Positions 33,472 to 44,275 of a stretch of 64,000 nt of DNA are shown one piece after another (position 1 is the stretch's first letter; each line of letters opens with the position of its first letter). The notes beneath the pieces are model-generated. The model saw only the letters and a program-made list of their open reading frames with translations. It had not been told where the DNA came from and made no database searches. Position numbers and translations under genes: made by a program. This DNA comes from Symbiodinium natans (Eukaryota; Sar; Dinophyceae; Suessiales; Symbiodiniaceae): assembly GCA_905221605.1 (NCBI GenBank), contig CAJNDS010002339.1, positions 354,001 to 418,000 on the forward strand, in the 5' to 3' direction.

Positions 33472-33780
33472 CAGGCTTGACCTTGTCTTTTCATCATGCA
33501 TGGTGCGTGCGTGCATATGTGAATGCGCACTCGGGCACAACGCGCAAGTGCACACACGCGCTTGCACGCGGGGAGGTCGCGCGTCTGCGCAAGTGGCATG
33601 CCTGCGTGCGCGTGCTTTGTGCCGGACTGCACGTGTGCACGAGTGAAATTTAACAGGGGAACACGCTCATGCATGCGTGACGCGGCACGCAAACATGATG
33701 CACGCACGCATGACGCACACATGCATGCATGCACGCGTGCGCGTGCTTCGTGCCGGACTGCACGTGCGCAAGTGAAATTA
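33472..33780 (-). repeat. TG/CA-rich dispersed element, inverted copies
   Basis: The reverse complement of 39200-39320 matches 33480-33560 (TTTTCATCATGC, TGGTGCGTGCGTGCATATGT, CACTCGGGCAC). 33640-33780 is the reverse complement of the 38400-38590 block order. An internal direct repeat (GTGCCGGACTGCACGTG near 33622 and 33751) shows that the element itself is tandemly duplicated. Confidence 0.6.
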
Positions 33781-35135
33781 CACCTCCCCCCCCCCTACAC
33801 CCTTACACCCCTTACACCCCCTACACGCCCTACACCCCTTACACCCCTCACACCTCTTTCACCCCTTACACCCCTAGGCCCCCCACACTCCCTACACCCC
33901 CTACACTACACCCCTGCCACCCCTTACACCCCTTACACCCCTTACACCCCTTACACCCCTTACACCCCTTACACCCCTTACACCCCTTGCACCCCTTGCA
34001 CCCCTTACACCCCTTACACCTCTTACACCCCTTACACCCCTTACACCCCTTACACTCCTTACACTCCTTACACTCCTTACCCCCTTATACCCCTTACACC
34101 CCTTACATCCCTGACACCCCTAGCCCCCCTTATATCCTTTACACCCCTTACACCCCTTACACCCCTTGCACCCTTACACCCCCTTACACGCCCTTACACG
34201 CCCTTACACCCCCTACACCCCTTTTTTACACCCCTCCCCCACGTCACCCCTTTCACCCATGGCACCCCTGGCACCCCTTACACCCCTTGAACCCCGTACA
34301 CCCTTTACACCCCTTACCCCCCTCACCCCCCCTCACCCCCCCTCACACCCCCTTGCACCCCTTACACCCCTTACACCCCTTGCACCCCTTACACCCCTTA
34401 AACCTCTTACCACCCCCTTCCACGCCCAACCCCTTCCACGCCCTTCCTACACCCACCCTCCCCCACCTTCACCCCTTTCACCCCTTTCACCACTGGCACC
34501 CCTTACACCCCTTGAACCCTTACACCCCTTTACACCCCTTACCCCCCTCACCCCCCCACCCCCCCACCACCCCCACCCCTTGCACCCTTTACCCCTTAAC
34601 CCCTTACCCCTTAAACCTTTACACCCCCTTCCACGCCCTTACACCCCTTACACCCCTTACACACCTCACCCCACTTCACCCCTTTCAACCCTTTCACCCC
34701 TTTCACACCTTTCACCCTTTCCCTTTACCCCTTTCACCCCTTTCACCCCTTTCACCCCTTTCACCCTTTCACCCCTTTCACCCCCACCCCTTTCAACCCT
34801 TTCACCCTTTTTCCCCCTTACCACCACCCACCCTTTACACCAACCCCTTACACCCCACCCGTACAACCCTTACACCCTTTACACCCTTTACACCCCACCC
34901 CTTACCCCCTCACCCCCCCCCCCACCCCCCCCTCACACCCCTTACACCCCTTACACCCCTTACGCCCCCTACGCCCCCTACGCCCCTTACACCCCCTACA
35001 CCCATTACACCCCTTAAGCCCCTTACATCCCTTAAGCCCCTTACACCCCTTACACCCCTTACCCCCCCTCACCACCCCTCACCACCCCTCACCACCCCTC
35101 ACCATCCCTCACCACCCCTCACCACCCCTTGCACC
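33781..35135. repeat. CCCCTTACA 9-bp minisatellite, about 1.35 kb
   Basis: More than 100 copies of CCCCTTACA with variants CCCCTTTCA, CCCCTTGCA and CCCCTCACC. The + strand is nearly guanine-free. Because the unit is three codons, all forward frames stay open (TPYTPYTPY, HPLHPLHPL), giving apparent proteins of several hundred residues that I do not accept as genes. Confidence 0.9.
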
Positions 35136-35572
35136 CCTTACACGGGGGCCAAGGGGGGTGCAAGGCATTCTTTTTGGGTTTGTTCGGGTTTGGGTTCTGG
35201 GTTTCGGGTCGGTTGGGGCGTTCGGTTTGGGGGGTCCGCCAGGGCTCGTCTCGTCAAGTGTCCCCTCCAAACCTATGGGGTCTTTCTGGGCCGCGGCCAG
35301 GGCTTTTTCTCCCAGGGCTTTGGGAGGGTTCTTTATCACAAAGATCCTAAAAGCTTCCACACAGGCTGGTAGCGGGGTTAGGGTTTGGTCACCCAGCTGC
35401 CTTAGGGTTTGTCATTTTCCTCGCCGACGCGCGCTGGCAGGCGACTCCCACCCACAGCCCATGCGTGCTGTCTGAGGGTGCACAGGGACCCGCGTGGATG
35501 TTGCCCCGAGGGAAACACATATTTAGGGTTTAGGGCTTTCCCACCCAGCATCTTGTTTTAGGTTTGGGTCGC
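35136..35572. other. non-coding with TTTAGGG-like words
   Basis: Contains GGTTAGGGTTTGG (about 35376), CCTTAGGGTTTG (about 35400) and TTTAGGGTTTAGGGC (about 35522), i.e. degenerate interstitial telomere-like motifs. No ORF with recognisable content. Confidence 0.45.
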
Positions 35573-35776
35573 TGACATGGACATCGATGTTCCTGTCAGC
35601 GACGCACGATGCATCGAAGTCGTCGCAAACGGCTTACCCCTTGGCACGGGGCGCATCCTCGCTGAGGTCCGGGACAGCTCCTCGCCGTTTGCCAGCCGAC
35701 GGCCAGCGACCTGCCCCGAGTAGGATGCCACTGGGACCGCGGACACTGTCGCAAAAAGGTGCGTGAGAAAAAAAAA
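35573..35776 (+). pseudogene. LINE 3'-end fragment with terminal tail
   Basis: Reads DMDIDVPVSDARCIEVVANG then LPLG, which matches a conserved block of the LINE fragment at 40350-40905 (DLNLDAPATDGRRIEVVANG). About 120 bp later comes GCAAAAAGGTGCGTGAG plus a run of A, a tail shared with two other LINE 3' ends in this window. It is strongly truncated and frame-broken. Confidence 0.6.
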
Positions 35777-36033
35777 TTGCATGGAAGCGTAAATCCGCGT
35801 GCGCGAAAACCTCGCAAATATCATGGAAGCGGAATTCCGCATGCTTGAAAATATCGCAAATAGCAATAGCATGGAAGCGGAATTCCGAGCGCACGAAAAC
35901 CTCGCAAATAACATGGAAACGGAATTCCGCATGCTTGAGAACCTCGCAAATATCATGGAAGCGGAAAACCGCATGCTTGAAAACCTCGCAAATAGCATGG
36001 AAGCGGAATTCCGCACATGCGAAAACCTCGATT
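35777..36033 (+). repeat. 42-bp tandem array A, 14-residue period
   Basis: About six copies of a 42-bp unit encoding LANIMEAEFRMLEN in one + frame. Units include CTCGCAAATATCATGGAAGC and GGAATTCCGCATGCTTGA. The 14-residue period equals two heptads and would read as a short coiled coil if translated, but the start context and flanks give no gene. Confidence 0.75.
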
Positions 36034-36160
36034 TTTTGTAGTACAGCCGTAGTTCGCTGGGGATACCCGGAGCTTCTGTGGCTGGAAAGTCGACTTTAAA
36101 AAAGAAATCGACTTTTGTAGTACAGATGTAGTATGCCGGGGACACTCGGAGCTAACATGG
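36034..36160. repeat. inverted-repeat arm (left)
   Basis: Contains GTAGTACAG, GGAGCTTCTGTGGCTGGAAA and GTCGACTTT. The reverse complement of these blocks occurs at 37005-37112 in two direct copies. The two arms enclose array B and about 0.6 kb more. Confidence 0.6.
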
Positions 36161-36163
36161 AAA

Positions 36164-36440
36164 TACCGTGGGACTCGAAGTCCGGGATGTCGAAACCCTC
36201 GCAAATATCATGGGACTCGAATTCCGGGATGTCGAAACCATCGCAAATATCGTGGGACTCGAATTCCGGGGCCTCGAAACCCTCGCAAATGTCGTGGGAC
36301 TCGAAATCCGGAGCCTCGAAAACCTCGCAAATATCGTGGGACTCGAATTCCGGGGCCTCGAAACCCTCGCAAATATCGTGGGACTCGAATTCCGGGGCCT
36401 CGAAAACCTCGGAAATATCGTGGGGCTCGAATGTGAATGC
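36164..36440 (+). repeat. 42-bp tandem array B, 14-residue period
   Basis: About six and a half copies of a 42-bp unit homologous to array A (CTCGCAAATATCGTGGGACT then CGAATTCCGGGGCCTCGAAA). The + frame reads LANIVGLEFRGLEN. It has the same unit length and alignable positions as array A, but with the C-terminal half of the unit changed. Confidence 0.75.
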
Positions 36441-36469
36441 CATGCAGTGGAAGGGCATAGAAGTGCAGT

Positions 36470-36740
36470 GAACAGAGTTTAGAACCATATAAGTGCATAC
36501 AGTTGTCCAAGTGCATCCAGTTCAAGTGCATAGCAGCCTTTTGGACAGTTCTGGTTGAATGTGATGCTTCTGCTTTGCGCGGTTGCCTTGTATATGTACG
36601 CGACGCCAACACACTTGAATAAGCAGTTGAAGTGCATACAAGTGCAGTATACAAGTGAGTATGCAACCGTATAAGTGCAGACAATTGTCCAAGTGCATAC
36701 ACTTCGAGTGCATAGAGTGAAGTGCATAGAGTCAACACAC
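36470..36740. repeat. AAGTGCATA-type short tandem repeat
   Basis: Irregular repeats of AAGTGCATA with spacers such as CAGTTGTCC. The reverse-complement form (CTCTATGCACTTCA) makes the array at 37725-38005. Confidence 0.65.
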
Positions 36741-37200
36741 GGCAAATCGATGCTTTAGGGCCAATCGTCTTCTAGTTGCCTAGGGTTTGTCATCTTCTTT
36801 TAGAGTTGTTAATAGGGTTTAGGGTTTGTCCACCCAGCATCACATCTTCTTTAGGGTTTCTGGGCTTGTCATCTTCTTGAAAAAATTGGGTTTGTCCAGC
36901 TTTGTCCACCCAGAATCTTCTTTTAGGGTTTATGCTTTTTCGGGGTGGGTTTGGGATTTACAACAGTCCACCCATGCACATCACGCACGTCCCCAGCGTA
37001 CTACGTCTGTACTACAAAAGTCGACTTTCCAGCCACGGAAGCTCCGGGCGTCCGCGGCGTACTACATTTGTACTACAAAAGTCGACTTTCCAGCCACGGT
37101 CGGAGTACTACAGAGGAGGATTTTGAGAACCCAAAAGAGCGCACCGGCCCCAGACAGTATTACTTTTGTTGCACAAAGGACGTTTTCAGTCACAAAGAAA
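36741..37200. repeat. TTTAGGG-like words, then right inverted-repeat arm
   Basis: 36770-36950 has several TTTAGGGTTT words with GTCCACCCAGCAT spacers, the same association seen at about 35550. 37005-37112 holds two direct copies of TACTACAAAAGTCGACTTTC plus CAGCCACGG, inverted relative to 36034-36160. Confidence 0.6.
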
Positions 37201-37620
37201 ACACGACGGTTTTGGCACCGCGACCACGCGAAAACCCGCAGAGGGGTTGCGTTTGTGTGTCAAAAAACGCAAAAACACGACGTTTTTGGCACCGCGACCA
37301 CGGCGACCCCCGCAGAGGGTTGACGCGCCCACGAAAACATGTGCAAAAAACGATGGTTTTAGCACCGCGACCACGCCGAAACCCGCGGAGGGTTGTCCGC
37401 GCAAAGCAAGAAACGTTAAAAAACTACGATTTTAGCACCGCGACCACGCCGAAACCCGCAGAGGGTTGTCCGCGCACAGCAAGAAATATCAAAAAACGAT
37501 GGTTTTAGCACCGCGACCACGCCGAAACCCGCAGAGGGTTGTCCGCGCACAGCAAGAAACGTCAAAAAACGACGGTATTTGCACCGCGACCACGCCGAAA
37601 CCCGCAGAGGGTTGCAGTCC
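37201..37620. repeat. 74-bp tandem repeat, about 5.5 copies
   Basis: The core GCACCGCGACCACGCCGAAA followed by CCCGCAGAGGGTTGTCCGCG recurs at 37357, 37431, 37505 and 37579 (exact 74-bp spacing), with two more diverged copies starting near 37210 and 37284. Since 74 is not a multiple of three, frames change from unit to unit, which argues against coding. Confidence 0.8.
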
Positions 37621-37724
37621 CGATTGACGACGTCAACCCAGCCCGCCGCCTTAAAAAGCGTAAACTTAATTAAGAAATGTAGGACTGGGTACGAAGGTTT
37701 ACTAAATTCTACTAAAATCTCATG

Positions 37725-38005
37725 AATTCTACTCTATGCACTTCACTCTTGCACTAAAATGCACCTCACTCTATGCACTTCACTTTAGGCACTTAACTCT
37801 GTGCACTTCACTCTACGCATTTAACTCTACACAATTGACTCTATGCACTTCACTCTATGTACTTAACTCTATGCACCCTTGACTCTATGCACTTCACGCT
37901 ATGTACTTAACTCTATGCACTTACCTCTGGGCACTTCACTTTATGCATTGATCATGAACTCTATCTATGCACTTGACTCTATGCACTTCACTTCACTCTA
38001 TGTAG
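37725..38005. repeat. CTCTATGCACTTCA short tandem repeat
   Basis: About 18 imperfect 13-15-bp units of ACTCTATGCACTT. It is the inverse of the array at 36470-36740. Confidence 0.75.
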
Positions 38006-38009
38006 GCGT

Positions 38010-38215
38010 TCCGCGGCGTTCCGAATCCGTCATGCAAGCTAAGAGCGAACTCCACAGGATGCGCGCCGCCGCGGCGTTCCATGTGGTTCCGAATCCGTCA
38101 AGCTAATGGGGAACTCCGCAGGGCACGCATCCCCGCGGCGTTCCACGTGGCGTTCCGCGACGTTCCCCGCGTCGTTCCACGTGGCATTCTACGTGGCGTT
38201 CCACATTCCCGCGGT
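38010..38215. repeat. GGCGTTCC-type repeat
   Basis: Repeated words GGCGTTCCACGTGGCGTTCC and CCGAATCCGTCA in a short degenerate array. Confidence 0.45.
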
Positions 38216-38400
38216 GGTGGTCCGTGGTGGTGGTCCGTGGTGGTGGTCCCGTGGTAGTGGTCCCGTGGTGGTGGTCCCGTGGTGGTGGTCCCGTGACGGG
38301 GCGGTGGTCCCCGTGGTGGTGGCCCGGCGCCGTGGCGGTGGTCCCAGTGGTGGTGGTCCGTGGATCCGGTGTGGTGGTCCATGGTGGTGGTCCGCGGTGG
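38216..38400. repeat. GGTGGTGGTCC minisatellite
   Basis: About a dozen units of (C)CGTGGTGGTGGTC with length variation, G-rich on the + strand. Confidence 0.75.
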
Positions 38401-38600
38401 ATGAGCGTGTTCCCTCTCACTGGTGCACGCGTGCATTCCGGCACAAAGCACTCGCGCGCCCGCGCGCGCAGGAGCGCGCGGCCCAAGGCCGTGTGCATGC
38501 ATGCATGCTTGCATGCGTGCATGGATGCATGCATGTGCGCGTCATGCGTGCGTGCATCTTCTTTGCGTGCCACGTCACTCATGCATGACAGGCGTGCCGT
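38401..38600 (+). repeat. TG/CA-rich dispersed element, + copy
   Basis: Block order ATGAGCGTGTT, CCTCTCACTGGTGCACGCG, TTCCGGCACAAAGCAC, GTGTGCATGCATGCATG, GCGTCATGCGTGCGTGCATC, TGCGTGCCACGTCAC. It matches 32800-33040 and the inverse of 33640-33780. Confidence 0.6.
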
Positions 38601-38619
38601 GCCCCAAGGCTTCAAGGCT

Positions 38620-39205
<586 letters not shown>

Positions 39206-39330
39206 GCGCGCGCGCGTGCGTGTCGTGCCCGAGTGCACGGATGCACATATGCACGCACGCACCACGCATGATGAAAAGAAAAATGATGCTCAGGCTCGCA
39301 CGCACGCATGACGCGCCCCAGCTAGCCTAG
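39206..39330 (-). repeat. TG/CA-rich dispersed element, inverted copy
   Basis: Contains GTGCCCGAGTGCACGGATGC, ACATATGCACGCACGCACCA and CGCATGATGAAAAGAAAAAT, the inverse of 33475-33560. It abuts the end of the GT tract. Confidence 0.6.
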
Positions 39331-39419
39331 GAGGGTTGGGACTGTCGCAGGCCACATGCACGCACCAGCCCCGAATGGTGCCCGGCCTTTACGGACTGGG
39401 CTGTCGGCTGCCTCGTCAA

Positions 39420-40247
39420 CGAGCGTGGGCCAGCATGCTTACGGACAGCCTCTGCGGATCTCTGCGGCGCGCGGCCTGGAAGGCTGGACGGACGTGCCTT
39501 CCTGGGAGCACGTAGTGCAAGGAGCCTGCCCGCCTGACCGTCAGCCCCGAGACAATGCAGATCGCGTTGAGCCGCAGGCTCGGACTACCGCTCCCACTCG
39601 CGCCTGGCCGCTGCGCGTGCGCCCCGGAACCTGGGTGTGGCCGCCCGCTGATACATTTGGTGACCTCGCGTGCCCCGGACAGGCCTCCTGGCCAGGCGGG
39701 CCAAGCTGGTTGAGCGGCGATGCGACCCTCGTGTCGCCTCTTACGCGAGATGACGAGCCCCACCCCGGCCCGGCCGCGCAGGATGAGCTGTGCTGCACAC
39801 CGCCCTCCGGCGCAAGCAGAACACCTACCCCGAGCTCGCAGCAGGGGGCGCGCAAAGCCTCTGCGTGCTCGGCAGCGAAGTGGGTGGGCGGTGGAACGCA
39901 GATGCAGTGCCGCTGGTCAGGCGCCTTGTCGCCCTCCGCGCGCACAGATCTCCGCCAGCACTGCGAGCCCCTGCGAAAGCGGCGTGGCCCGCCGCTGGTG
40001 GAGCGTGCTCTCTGTGGCCGTCCAGCACGCTGTTGGCCACACGGCGCTGGGGAGCGCCCGAGCCATGCCGGGACCGGCACATGCTGATGCGCCGGCCCTT
40101 GACGAGGTCATGGACCTCGCTGGCCCGGAAGGGCCGAGCCGCCTGCCACTGCGCTGAACCGGCCCTAACCCGGGACCGCGTCTTCCCAGGAACCGGATCT
40201 GAATGGATCTGACTGATGCTGGCGGAAAAAGGTGCGTGCAAAAAAAA
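39420..40247 (+). pseudogene. decayed LINE 3' half, + strand
   Basis: Frame-broken pieces of the C-terminal part of a LINE protein: MQIALSRRLGLPLPLAPGRC (about 39555), a DTFGD-like piece near 39650, DATLVSPLTRD (about 39719) and, in another frame, ALRRKQNTYPELAAGG, LCVLGSEVGGRW and LVRRLVALRAHRSPPALRAP (about 39800-39975). The middle part present in the 40350-40905 copy (CREAGARV...EVVANGLPL) is deleted. It ends with GGAAAAAGGTGCGTGC plus A8 at 40224-40247, the tail shared with 35751 and 40377. The order matches non-LTR proteins I know from dinoflagellate genomes (memory). Confidence 0.65.
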
Positions 40248-42176
40248 CTAGAGTTGAGCAAGGCCTGTGATGATTGCGGGCTATCAGCTGAGCTCTTGCA
40301 GAATGCTCCCCACGCACTCTTGGAGGTCTTGCTTGACCTATATTCAATCACTTTCTTTTTTCTCGCACCTTTTTGCAGCAACGTGATGTCCCTCGTGTTC
40401 ACGGCCTCTCCAGGAGCAGTTCAAAGGAACAGCTGCCCCGTCACCTCCCGTGGACTGGCGCAGCTCGAGAAGAGTCTGCGCGCGGGGCTGCGAGCGCTGC
40501 CAGGGGCGTCCAGCGACGAGGGCCCGAGCGGTGCTGACCTATTTGACCTGCGCCCACGGGGCCCGCGTTCGCGGACCCGCGCGAGGCGGCGGAGGAACGC
40601 AAGCGTGCTCGTGCTGAAGCCCACCCGGCTGCAGTTCAGGGTACGTGCGCTGCTTACGCCGGGCAGCCTGTTCCAGCGCGAGCCCTGGCCGCGCATCTGC
40701 GCGGGGCCGGCGTCGGACAGGGCTAACCAACGTGGTGTCCACCGCAATCTGCGCCCCCTGCCAGAGGCAGGCCGTTGGCCACCACCTCGATCCTCCGGCC
40801 ATCCGTCGCCGGGGCGTCGAGGTTGAGGTCCCGAAGGGCGACGCTGGTGGCCACCCGTGCACCGGCCTCGCGGCAAATTAAATGCGCGCCGCAGCCCGTT
40901 TTTTCGATTGGTGATGTACCATCCACTTGGCGAACGATTGGCAAAAACACCAAAAGCAAGAACTACTGGTGAGTATCGTCCTATTGTGTTTTTACGCTTG
41001 CTGCACATAGTGTTTTCCTATATGATCTTGCAGAGGGTTGGACCGGTACTAAATTACTAAATGCTGAGCAACCCGAATCGCAACTTGGTTTTAGAGCTCA
41101 CCGTCGAATTGATGAGCATTGATTGACGGCAAGCATCATTGTTGACAAAAGCAGAGCATCAAATATGCCCATCTCGATCCTAAGCATGGATTTGTCGAAA
41201 GCATTTGACCGAGTTGACTGGCAAAGCTTATTATGGCAAGCTCTACGTCTCTACGTGCCGAAGGAGTGTCTGAACAGATCGTTTGGATATTACAGTACAT
41301 ATATTACAGTACATGTATTTTGACCAGCGCGGCGAGGTCGTCACATGCAATGAACATAGCAAGCGGTTTGATATTCGTGGCGTGCGTCAAGGTTGTGTTC
41401 TCAGTCCGCGCTGATATTGTGCAGCTTTAGAATGGAGTATGCGTGCGCGGCGATTGAACGGCCAGCCTTCCGGGATCTTCCGAATGCCAAAAAGACCAGA
41501 TTTCTTACAACCGAGGCACAGGGGCCTGATCTGATCTGGTTGGACATTGATACTTGCATCGAAGTTGTTCGCACTTGCCACAAATGGGTGAGATGTTATC
41601 TCTCAATGTCAGGCACTCATGATGCAGATGTGGATTTCCATGTGTCCTCTGCATCCCGCGCGTTCTGGGCTACCAAAAAAAGCTTCTTTGTGACAAGCGT
41701 GTCCCAGCAGCGTTGCGCATCAGATACTTTGAGGCAGTTGTTAGTCCTGTCGCGTGCTTTGGTGCAGGGCATCGCAAGATTTATCATCATCACCTACGTC
41801 AGTTTGACTGTGAATGGCGACGTTTGCTTCGTCGCACTTTGCTTGGTCCACCGCCTGGCGTCGATGTTTGCCATGGCATGAGATTTTGCACCTCTGGAAT
41901 GAGCGCGTGCGTGACGGCTTCATTTGCAAAGCTGGTCTGAAACATTCTTCAAGCATTACTGGAGATTTGCTCGTCATGTGAGCTGCGTACCACCCAACAG
42001 ATGGATCAAACACGCTATGGAATGGATACCTCCTGGAAGTCGCGGTCGCGGCCGGCCTCGAAATTCTTGGGCCTCACACTTGGAAGCTTTCGCGCGAACT
42101 ATGGGGTGGGTGGATCATGCAAAAAATGACACCTGTTGGGAGAATCATTTTGCTGCTTTCCTCGCATTTGTATAGC
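40248..42176 (+). pseudogene. second LINE: reverse transcriptase pseudogene, interrupted
   Basis: Pieces in several frames give one RT. KACDDCGLSAELLQNAPHAL and LEVLLDLYS lie at 40255-40345. After the insertion described separately come SIGDVPSTWR (about 40908), EYRPIVFLRLLHIVFSYMIL (about 40975), SQLGFRAHRRIDEH, then ILSMDLSKAFDRVDWQSLLW (RT block with catalytic Asp, about 41180) and RGVRQGCVLSPR (about 41380). The C-terminal region ends HYWRFARHVSCVPPNRWIKH, PGSRGRGRPRNSWASHLEAF and WENHFAAFLAFV with a stop at 42174. The YxDD region is not recognisable. Many frameshifts and stops show it is long dead. Confidence 0.7.
40350..40905 (-). mobile_element. 5'-truncated LINE inserted into the RT pseudogene
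   Basis: On the - strand: CREAGARVATSVALRDLNLD and APATDGRRIEVVANGLPLAG (about 40876-40760), IAVDTTLVSPVRR, AARRKQRTYPELQPGG (about 40650-40600), then decay. The 3' end is GCAAAAAGGTGCGAGAAAAA (40377 to 40358). It splits the + strand RT between LLDLYS and GDVPSTWR. It belongs to the same family as 39420-40247 and keeps the segment that copy lacks. Confidence 0.65.
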
Positions 42177-42214
42177 AATGATGTCCGAGTTCATGACGTC
42201 AAGTAGTTGCAGCT

Positions 42215-43184
42215 TTGAAAGACCTTGTGCTGGGGCTGGTTGTGCTTCGGGTTGCTGCTGGGCGTGCTGGTGGTGACGCTATTCTGGGGACGGGTGCTGG
42301 CGCGCCGCCCATGTCCGCCGGCCTGGGTGGTGGCTGCATCGGAGCTGCTAGCATGCATGGAGGCAGGAGGCGAACGCGAACTTGCCGAGCTGGCCGCATC
42401 CCTCGACCAGTCGCCGACTACCTGCTTTGCGCCCTCCTGCAACAAGCTATGGAGTCGCACGCCCATGCCCGGGCACCGCCGCACCCGTCAGCCCGCCCAG
42501 CTCGGACAGCGCACCACGGAACGGCGTCGCGGTTGCAAGGACCGGAGGCCCCCAATACCGCGCCCACTCGAGGACGGAGGCCCGGCCCGTTTCACAACCG
42601 ACGCAGAGTGTGGCCGGGAACCGGTGGGCACTTCTACGCTTTTCATGCTGCGCCACGGCGCGACGTCAGCTCTTGGACGCCGCACCCGTACCGAGGCGCA
42701 GTGGCGAGGCCGCTCACCCCGGCCCACCACAGTGATGCGACACCACGTCGGCGAAGCGGACCACCCAGGCCCGCAGAGGCCGCGAACCGGCGACAACGCG
42801 CGTTGCACTCGCACAGATGCAACTGTTGCCGCCTGGTCCCTGCCCAGCTTTGAACGACACCAAGCGGACACGGATGTTGCCGAAACTCTGTCGGACACAC
42901 TTCCACGACTCCTTTCGCTTCCCGGGGAGATGACCCTCGGGAGCGATGGCCCGGCACCCGAAGAGGCGACGGCTTCACGCCGCCTCCTTCGCCGGAGCGG
43001 CCGCCTCGCATGCCTTCAGCAGATGCTGAGTCCCTGCCCTGGCAAGATGCCCCGCCCGCCGAGCTCCTTGCCCGGCGAGCGCAATTCATGGCTTCACTTT
43101 GTTGCATGCGGGCGCGGGCAACTTGACCTCGCGCGCTCACCAGGACTGGCAATCGCATCCTGGACTCGGCTCTCGCTTTTGTGA
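42215..43184 (+). CDS. GC-rich ORF, possible retroelement N-terminal part
   Basis: A 319-codon open frame (42225-43184, non-ATG at the 5' end). It starts with a hydrophobic segment (LCFGLLLGVLVVTLFWGRVL) followed by ELLACMEAGGERELAELAAS and a long Arg/Pro/Gly-rich region. Alternative frames are also open because of high GC, so codon-level evidence is weak. Its position directly after the dead RT and before the 57-bp satellite suggests remains of a mobile element, but no family motif is visible. Confidence 0.3.
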
Positions 43185-43209
43185 ACTCGTGTCCTTGTTG
43201 CGCGATGCG

Positions 43210-44003
43210 CCCAGGAAATCCCCTTCAAGGTGTCTGTGGGCTCTGCGGTTCTGTTGCAGCATCTTGACAATAAAATTCCCTTCAAGGTGTTTGTGGGCTC
43301 TCTGGTTCTGTTGCAACATCTTGACAAGGAAATTCCCTTCAAGGTGTCCGTGGGCTCTGTGATTCTGTTGCAACATCTTGACAAGAAAATTCCCTTCAAG
43401 GTGTCCCTGTTGCAACATCTTGACAAGAAAATTCCCTTCAAGGTGGTTGTGGGCTCTGTGGTTCTGTTGCAACATCTTGACAAGGAGATCTCCTTCAACG
43501 TGTCCGTAGGCTCTGTGGTTCTGTTGCAACATCTTGACAAGAAAATTCCCTTCAAGGTGTCCCTGTTGCAACATCTTGACAAGAAAATTCCCTTCAAGGT
43601 GTCCGTGGGCTCTGTGGTTCTGTTGCAACATCTTCACAAGGAAATTCCCTTCAAGGTGTCCCTGTTGCAACATCTTGACAAGAAAATTCCCTTCAAGGTG
43701 TTTGTGGGCCCTGTGGTTCTGTTGCAACATCTTGACAAGGAAATTCCCTTCAAGGTGTCCGTCGACAACATCTTGACAAGGAAATTCCCTTCAAGCTGTC
43801 CGTGGGCTCTGGTGGTTCTGTTGCAACATCTTGACAAGGAGATTCCCTTCAAGGTGTCCGTGGTCTCTGTGGTTCTGTTGCAACATCTTGACAAGGAAAT
43901 TGCCTTCAACGTGTCCGTAGGCTCAGGCTCTGTGGTTCTGTTGCAACATCTGAATCTTGACAAGGAAATTCCCTTCAAGGTGTCCGTCGGCAACATCTTG
44001 ACC
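43210..44003 (+). repeat. 57-bp satellite array 1
   Basis: About 15 copies of a 57-bp unit that reads IPFKVSVGSVVLLQHLDKE in one + frame and LEGNFLVKMLQQNHRAHGH on the - strand. Characteristic words are TTCAAGGTGTCCGTGGGCTC and GTTGCAACATCTTGACAAGG. Several copies are 42 bp long because the GTGGGCTCTGTGGTT block is deleted (IPFKVSLLQHLDKK). Both strands are stop-free, which explains the apparent long ORFs. Confidence 0.9.
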
Positions 44004-44103
44004 TCGGACACCTTGAAGGGAATTTTCTTGTCAAGATGTTGCAACAGAACCACAGAGCCTACGGACACCTTGAAGGTAATTTCCTTGTCAAGATGTTGCA
44101 AGA
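44004..44103 (-). repeat. inverted tail of 57-bp satellite array 1
   Basis: At about 44005 the array switches to the reverse complement (GACACCTTGAAGGGAATTTT, GTCAAGATGTTGCAACAGAA) for about 1.8 units, making a foldback. Confidence 0.85.
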
Positions 44104-44195
44104 AGCCAGAAAAGGCCCCAAATCAGGCCCCGGGCCTCGCGCGAGCCTCGCCCCTGCCCACCCAGCCCCCCGCACTTCCCAAAAATAAAATGTGG

Positions 44196-44247
44196 TTCCA
44201 AAAAAAAACGTTTCGGTCAAAACGTTTCGGTCAAAACGTTTCGGTCA
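44196..44247. repeat. 14-bp ACGTTTCGGTCAAA triplet
   Basis: Three perfect copies of ACGTTTCGGTCAAA with a partial fourth, following an A9 run. Confidence 0.85.
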
Positions 44248-44275
44248 AAACTTATTGGGACCCAAACCCTATACA

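Noticed and set aside
33523-35372. Open frames of 250-550 codons rich in TPY or HPL
   Set aside because: They are direct read-through of the 9-bp CCCCTTACA minisatellite in all three frames.
39733-42780. 2A-like peptides (DDEPHPGP near 39735, GEADHPGP near 42755)
   Set aside because: The 2A consensus needs NPGP and here the Asn is His. At 39735 the equivalent site in the sister LINE copy reads ARPGLA, so the match is accidental.
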